A stretch of DNA of 64,000 nt from Mytilus galloprovincialis (Eukaryota > Mollusca > Bivalvia > Mytilida > Mytilidae). Shown piece after piece: positions 58,458 through 64,000 of the stretch (position 1 is the stretch's first letter; every line of letters starts with the position of its first letter). The stretch covers positions 19,556,863 to 19,620,862 of the forward strand of contig NC_134849.1 in assembly GCF_965363235.1 (NCBI RefSeq), written 5' to 3'. The position numbers were made by a program, and so were the translations under genes. The notes beneath the pieces are model-generated. The model did no database searches and was not told where the DNA came from. It saw only the letters and a list, made by a program, of their open reading frames with translations.

Positions 58458-58790
58458 AAAAGAGGGACGAAAGATACCAGAGGGACAGTCAAACTCATTA
58501 ATCGAAAATAAACTGACGCCATGGTTAAAAATGAAAAAGACAAACAGACAACCGATAGTATACATGACACAACATAGAAAACTAAAGAATATGCAACACG
58601 AACCCCACCAAAAAATAGGAGTGATCTCAAGTGCTCCGGAAGGGTAAGCAGATCCTGCTCCACATGTGGCACCCGTCACAGATTCTAAATTGTTATTGAA
58701 AAACAAATCCAGCATAGCAATGGCTACGCTGGCATATATTTGTGTATACTAGTCTTCTTTGTAACTATTAACCAAAATAATATGACATCG
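58458..58790 (-). repeat. Dispersed repeat inserted in the duplicated pseudogene exon 1
   Basis: Read in reverse: CTCCGGAAGGGTAAGCAGAT complement, GTTCGTGTTGCATATTC, GTTTGTCTTTTTCATTTTTA, GTATCTTTCGTCCCTC. After it the exon 1 flank resumes (CGAGGACTAAATGAACGATT near 58811, CATAATGAAAAAAATAAAAT near 58870), matching 57470-57545 of the first copy, which fixes the insertion limits within about 20 bp. Confidence 0.65.
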
Positions 58791-59884
58791 TAGAAATTAA
58801 TAAATTTAACCGAGGACTAAATGAACGATTCTTTCTCTATAAATCTAATATTAGTACCCGTACACTGTCATAATGAAAAAAATAAAATGTTGAAAAAGAA
58901 TTGACAATATATCAAAATATTGAAACCTTTTGTCATAAAGATTAACGTATTTGCTGTATATAAAACTAAACGTGATAATTCTTCCTTTACAAAACAAACT
59001 AGTCAATAAGATTAAACACTAGGTTTAGCATAACAATCATAATGTAGACTCTCGTGGACATATCATTACTTTATTCGTTAGCTAATTTAACGTCGATGTA
59101 TTCGAGATAACATTTTACAAATGTGCGGGGATTTCTCGCTGCATTGAAGACCTGTTAGTGACCTTCTGGCGTTGTCTGCTCTATGGTCGGGTTGTTGTCT
59201 CTGGCACATTTCCCATTTCCATTCTCAATTTTATAAGATTAAACAGATCATTGTCTTCCTTTGTACACTGTAATAATATGTCTGTAGTAGTACAAAAGAG
59301 AACGCATAATATTGAATGATTAAGATACATTTTGCCTATGCAATTAAAACACCAACATCTTCAGGATGATATATTGGTAGAACATCGCGCATAGTACAGT
59401 ATTATTTTTTTTTTCGTAGATAGAACATATTCAATTGTTACGTTTAAACGCTAAATAATACTATTCACAAGCTGGACAAATCAGAAATTAGTAACTGTGA
59501 TTTATTGTGTAGCTTGTTTATTGTCTTTAACGAGTTTTAGTGTGTGTGTTTTTCCTACCGTTCATTGTTTGATCTGTTGGTTCAATTGATATTACTTACT
59601 TTAATAGTCATTTTAAAATGCATGTTCGGCAAAAGACTGTCCAATAAAATTCAATAAATGGCGAATAATACCCATTCTTTTTTACATTGTCTTATAAGCG
59701 GTAGGTCTGGCTAGCATTACAACCCGTTAAACCCACCATTTTCCTAAAAAAAAGTCCGGTATCAAGTCAGTTGTTATCAAATAGACCGTGTATATGTATG
59801 TTGGTGTTTGTTTTTAGGTAGATTCATGGTATACCAGCATTTTGTATTGCACCATCGCAGTACACAATGAGTCTAGTTATTTGG

Positions 59885-60200
59885 CCAAATCTGCAAAAAA
59901 AAGGAAAGCCCCCAATCAAATGGCAAAATCAAAAGTTCAAACACATCAAACGAATGGATAACAACTGTTATACTCCTGACTTGATACAGGCATTTTCTAA
60001 TGTAGAAAATGGTGGATTGAACCTGGTTCTATAGCTAGCTAAACCTCTGACTTTAATGACAGTCGCATCAAATTCCATTATATTGTCACCAATTTGTGAA
60101 TAAAACTAATAAACACAATAGGTAAAAAGGTCAAATATAGGTGTACAGCAGTCAACATTGTGTTATCATCTTAATCACTATAAAAACAACAAATGTGACG
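59885..60200 (+). repeat. Dispersed repeat (TTGGTACAGGCATTTTC family), longest copy
   Basis: Runs from AAAAGGAAAGCCCCCAATCA through GATACAGGCATTTTCTAATG to GGTGTACAGCAGTCAACATT, about 315 bp. Confidence 0.65.
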
Positions 60201-61809
60201 AAGAAGCACAAAAAGGCATACATCAAATTTAACATCCTCATTTTGCTTAAATTATACAATATTTATCTATGTAAAATGCACCCATAAAAGATGGAGGGTT
60301 TTAAGTACTGGTGTAAAATTGCGCGTTTGAAATTCGCACAGGTAGACATGAAACAATAATGTCGTTCTAAGTATGACTGGATACATAAATACAGTGACGT
60401 AAAATAGATATAAAAAAAAACTGACTTAACAGTAAAAGTAATAAATAACATAATTTTGTCATTCAAAGTATGACAAGATATATGCTGATTTATTGCAAAC
60501 TAAACAAATACCAAAATTTGTATTATTTTTCAACTAAGCGATTTTTGGGGAGATAATTCTTTTTCAACAACTCATAGCTTGAAATAATAGAACGATGTCC
60601 CATCCTTTTAATTATATTTTTGAACATTTTTATTTTTTCAAAGTGGAAGAAAATTCTACCTCGGGAATCATATACCAATTATCTACCTTAAATAAAAAAG
60701 AAAAAGCACCTTGCGAAATTCTTAAATTTTACTTTCAGATACATAAATGATGTCTTATCACTAAATAACCCTTAGTTCAACCAGTACTTACATCTAATAC
60801 ATCAAAGTGAACTTGAATAAAGAATAATACTTATACTAGAAGGACTGCTTCATACTTTGGTGTTTCCTCAATATTGACACAGATGGACGACTTTACACGA
60901 AAATCTATGACAAACCAGATGATTTCAACTACCAAAATCATCGATTTCCCATCTTGCAGCAGTAACATACCACCTGTTTCATTGTAAGGTGTTTACATGT
61001 CTCAATTAATACGCTATTGCCGTGCATGTTCACACTATACTGAGTTCATTTACAGGTGCAACAATTGAGACGTGAGGAGGAAGATTAAAAATGAAACTCG
61101 ATAAATTTGTGGACACCATCACTAATCGATTGATTTTGTTAATATGTCTGTATCTAAACTGACTAACAACATATTTTTGTCACGTCTTAGATTGTAGTTA
61201 AACGTCTATTTCGTCGGTCTGCCAAGTACCACTTATGACCTGTACATGTTCCCAAATATGACTGTTTTGCCAAGTTTGAATTTGCTTTGCTATACGATAT
61301 TTTTACATCCAACGTTCATGTAGTTTGTTATGTTTTTAAGGGGTTCGAGTGGGTATTGTGTAATTTCTTGTCGTTTGTGGCTTTAACTTTAGGTACATTT
61401 CATATTATGTCTTGTTTGTCAGAAAAGTCGAGTTGATTTCCATTTTCCGTGGATAAAGTATATTGTGTCCAAATAATTATGACGTCGTCATAGCATTAAT
61501 TTAGAATATCCTTTCAAGACCATTATAACAATGATAATTATTTGGGCTAATATTGTAAAAATAATTCTAATAATTGTATCTCTTTTCATAGAATTGTGTG
61601 CATTTCAAGTCAGGGTAAATATACGTCACAAAATTACGTCACTGTTGTTTGCGTTGCAAAAGGAAGGTGTCCATTGTTATTCTGCAGATCACATGGTGAA
61701 ATATATTATTATATTATTTACAGTTTCTCTCTGCTGAATGTTATTGCGTTTGTTTGTACTGTACTCCTACCAGGTAGTGATTTCATATGAACGATTTTTT
61801 TTAACATTG

Positions 61810-62085
61810 CCACATGAGCGGGAGGTTTGGCTCGGCATACCACCATTTTTTCTGAAAATGTCCAGTACAAAGTCAGGAATAAGGCAGTTGCAAATAGTTC
61901 GTTTCTATATATGTTAGTTTTTTTTTTTTTTTTTTTTTTATTGTTTCGGTGTTTCTTTTGTTCCGTTGTTTCCTCATATATTTGATGTGTTTCCCCTGGT
62001 TTTTTTTCTAACCCCAGATTTGTTCCTTCTAATCTATTGGTGACTTTTGAACACTAGTATACTTTTGTTGCCTTAATAAGTTTAA
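61810..62085 (-). repeat. Dispersed repeat (GCAACAGTAGTATACCGC family), inverted copy
   Basis: Ends ACTAGTATACTTTTGTTGCC on the plus strand and begins CGGGAGGTTTGGCTCGGCAT. Includes a T homopolymer. Confidence 0.6.
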
Positions 62086-62469
62086 AACATTTGAGGGGAA
62101 AATGGTGGGTTGCGTCTGGTTTTATGGCTAACCAAACGTCCCACTTAAATGACAATGTTGAAAATCTCGCTTAAATTTGATAATGATTTGAAACCAATAC
62201 TGCGTAAACAAACGGCACAGATATAGAGTACAATAAACATAAGTTTTTAACAAACATACACATTTATATAATACGCCAACAAAGAAGGTACAGAAAAATC
62301 GTTAATTCTAAATTTGACTATGACGTCAACAACAAATATGATTGTCGTTTAAAGTTAAAACCCGTATATATAGCGTATACGTTGTCTAGATAAAGTAAAA
62401 ACAAAGTAAATATAAATGCCACATCTTTTAATTTGTATACTAGCATTTTTATTTGAAATCAATTTATTT

Positions 62470-62620
62470 GACTAAAATTGAGAATAAAAATGAGAATTGT
62501 GTCAAAGAGACAACAATCCGACCAAAGAGCAGACAGCGGCCACCAGTATTTATCTGAAGAAAAACACCATTGGCATGACCAAAACACAACGTGTTTGTTA
62601 GCATATCATTTGACTTCTGA
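62470..62620 (+). repeat. Dispersed repeat (GTGTCAAAGAGACAACAATC family)
   Basis: AATTGAGAATAAAAATGAGA then GTGTCAAAGAGACAACAATC and AAGAGCAGACAGCGGCCACC. Inverted copies at 52610-52760 and 59120-59235. The short frame over it is incidental. Confidence 0.6.
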
Positions 62621-63094
62621 TCTTTTAAAAAAGCAAATGAGCAACAATGAATACAACAGTACGGCGATTTGGGTTTGATTCATTACACAAAATAGCTTAT
62701 TAATATATCTGCAGGTATATGACTCCTCTATGTACATCAACAAAGAAAACTTATAACAACGCAGAAATTATTTCTAATGAAAATATTTCGAGGATTAAAT
62801 GAAAAGGACACTTTATGAGTTTCGTGCGTTCAAACCTGTTTCCGGGATCTACCGTCATCGGGAACGTTCAAACTTGAACAAAAGAAAAACAGGTATATCT
62901 AGATACAAAGACACGTTAAGAGCTTTTTGACTTAAAAGGATCCAAAAAGAATAGTAAAATGTATAAAGGGTCATATTTGGTTGATTTTTTTTAATATATA
63001 TATTTTTTCAAATTTAATCTCTTTGATCGTTCACACTACCACTAAGAATATTACGTATGCAGTTTTTTGTAACTTGTTTCCAACAGAAACTACG

Positions 63095-63115
63095 GTCATC
63101 TGACTTTAAATACAT
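63095..63115 (+). promoter_or_regulatory. Promoter-like module of gene F, weaker TATA
   Basis: GTCATCTGACTT at 63095-63106 matches the GTCACGTGACTT block of gene E apart from the E-box centre and is followed by TTAAATACATA. The ATG of gene F is 66 bp downstream. Confidence 0.4.
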
Positions 63116-63161
63116 ATGTAAACTGCAGAGCCTGGATATTCAGAAGACTGGGCATAACATA

Positions 63162-63423
63162 ATGGGTAAATTTTTAAAATCATTTCTGAAAGTGTGTCTT
63201 GCCGTAATTTCAATAGTAAATGTGATTATTTTTACTGTTTCAATTGTGATTTCGATTATATCTCTAAATCCAGGAGTGAAATGGAATGAATATTTTGATG
63301 AAATTTCGCCTGGATTTTATTGCTATTATTTTCATACATTGTGGACAAGTTTAGATGCAAATGCGTATGAGGGGAAAGCGTATTCCGGAATCTACGCCAA
63401 AATATTGAATCCCCATCATGATG
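63162..63423 (+). CDS. Gene F exon 1: claudin/PMP22-like membrane protein, cut by window edge
   Basis: 262 bp, the same length as gene E exon 1, from ATG (MGKFLKSFLK) to a CATGATG|GTAGG donor, phase 1. Encodes TM1 about 10-34, PGVKWNEYFDEISPG with W41, TLWTSLDANAYEG with LW at 60-61, and ends NPHHDG. Protein and DNA are very close to gene E, so these are recent duplicates. An in-frame ATG at 63057 precedes the promoter-like module and is not favoured. Exons 2 and 3 should lie beyond 64000, since the corresponding introns in D and E are over 3 kb. Confidence 0.85.
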
Positions 63424-64000
63424 GTAGGTTGATTTTTTTATTTCTATTTTTAATTATACGGGACATTAGAAATTATAGTGCCGCATTATTTTATAATTTG
63501 TTTATTTTTTTGTGTTCTGAAAATCAAATTGTTTTCCTTCAATATTTGGACAAGAACCTTAACTGAAATTAAAACAAAACTATAGTATAAGTATATAGTA
63601 AAATAACAAATATCACGAACTTAAATTCAGATTTAAAACCCGAAAAGTCCTTTATTAAATTGCGACCTCAAAACCTCAAACACTTAAAAACAACTGGCAT
63701 AGCTAAATATCTTACTTGTATAATAATTTCACTTTTATTAAAAGATTCAGCGAATGAAACATATCACTGAATAGGCGGACAGATTTTGATATACAAGCGT
63801 ATTTTACTTAAAAACATTTGGAATGCTTTTTTAATAATCGTAAATATATGTAATGGCACGTCTGCCAATTGATTGAAGATATTTAATTTTCAAGCATCTA
63901 ATTTTGATAACTTTGAATATAACTGTATCTGTCAGACATTTTTAAATTCTGTCTATACCAGTCTAATGATGTCGTCGTAAGATGAGTCTGACCAAAAGCT
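63424..64000 (+). other. Start of gene F intron 1
   Basis: AT-rich sequence with no further exon; part of a dispersed repeat may begin near 63595 (CCCGAAAAGTCCTTTATTAA resembles the 5' part of the TTGGTACAGGCATTTTC family). Confidence 0.4.

Larger units (their letters stand above)
58791..63094. other. Intergenic between pseudogene G and gene F
   Basis: No exon recognised. Contains inverted GTGTCAAAGAGA-type repeat at 59120-59235, the TTGGTACAGGCATTTTC repeat at 59885-60200, inverted GCAACAGTAGTATACCGC repeat at 61810-62085 (with a T run at 61918-61940) and a GTGTCAAAGAGA repeat at 62470-62620. Confidence 0.5.

Overview
This is an AT-rich, intron-rich, repeat-dense stretch of animal nuclear DNA. 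Several dispersed repeat families match families I remember as typical of mytilid bivalves (mussels of the Mytilus type): one carrying TTGGTACAGGCATTTTC, one carrying GCAACAGTAGTATACCGC, one carrying AATGAGACAACTCTCCATCC, and a hammerhead-ribozyme repeat. The mussel assignment is therefore inference from memory of repeats, not from a marker gene. I see no rRNA, tRNA, CRISPR or bacterial-style operon.

The clear host genes form one cluster of paralogous three-exon genes for small four-helix membrane proteins of about 220-265 residues. All have the same architecture. Exon 1 carries the N-terminus, TM1 and an extracellular loop with a W...LW motif. Exon 2 is always exactly 165 bp, phase 1 at both ends, with TM2 and the start of TM3. 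Exon 3 carries the rest of TM3, loop 2, TM4 and a charged cytoplasmic tail. Layout and the W-LW signature recall the claudin/PMP22/EMP superfamily, but the usual loop-1 cysteine pair is absent. Three intact genes lie on the minus strand at 1054-4534 (A), 9185-13071 (B) and 15962-18982 (C). Two intact genes and a third cut by the window edge lie on the plus strand at 24383-30076 (D), 46469-51559 (E) and 63162 onward (F). The two strands carry two subfamilies. Between E and F lies a minus-strand pseudogene of the first subfamily (53908-57450), followed by a further decayed partial duplicate (57587-58457) that has taken in a dispersed repeat.

The plus-strand genes share a promoter module: an E-box inside a GTCANNTGACTT motif, followed about 20 bp later by a TATA-like element (clear in D and E, weaker in F), 55-85 bp before the ATG. 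This hints at shared control by a bHLH-zip factor of the MITF/TFEB or USF kind.

The rest is introns and intergenic DNA full of repeats: TIR-bearing non-autonomous elements (1735-2600, 2747-3104, 11431-11712, 36079-36727, 44363-44499), a foldback element present twice (25956-26322, 32461-32756), a LINE remnant (31310-32283), tandem arrays (20235-20515, 22438-22558, 34680-35190, 54227-54690) and a family of about 310-355 bp units carrying type I hammerhead ribozymes with near-perfect cores at 33469, 49265, 52849 and 53204. The large stretch 32.5-46.4 kb holds no gene I can recognise.
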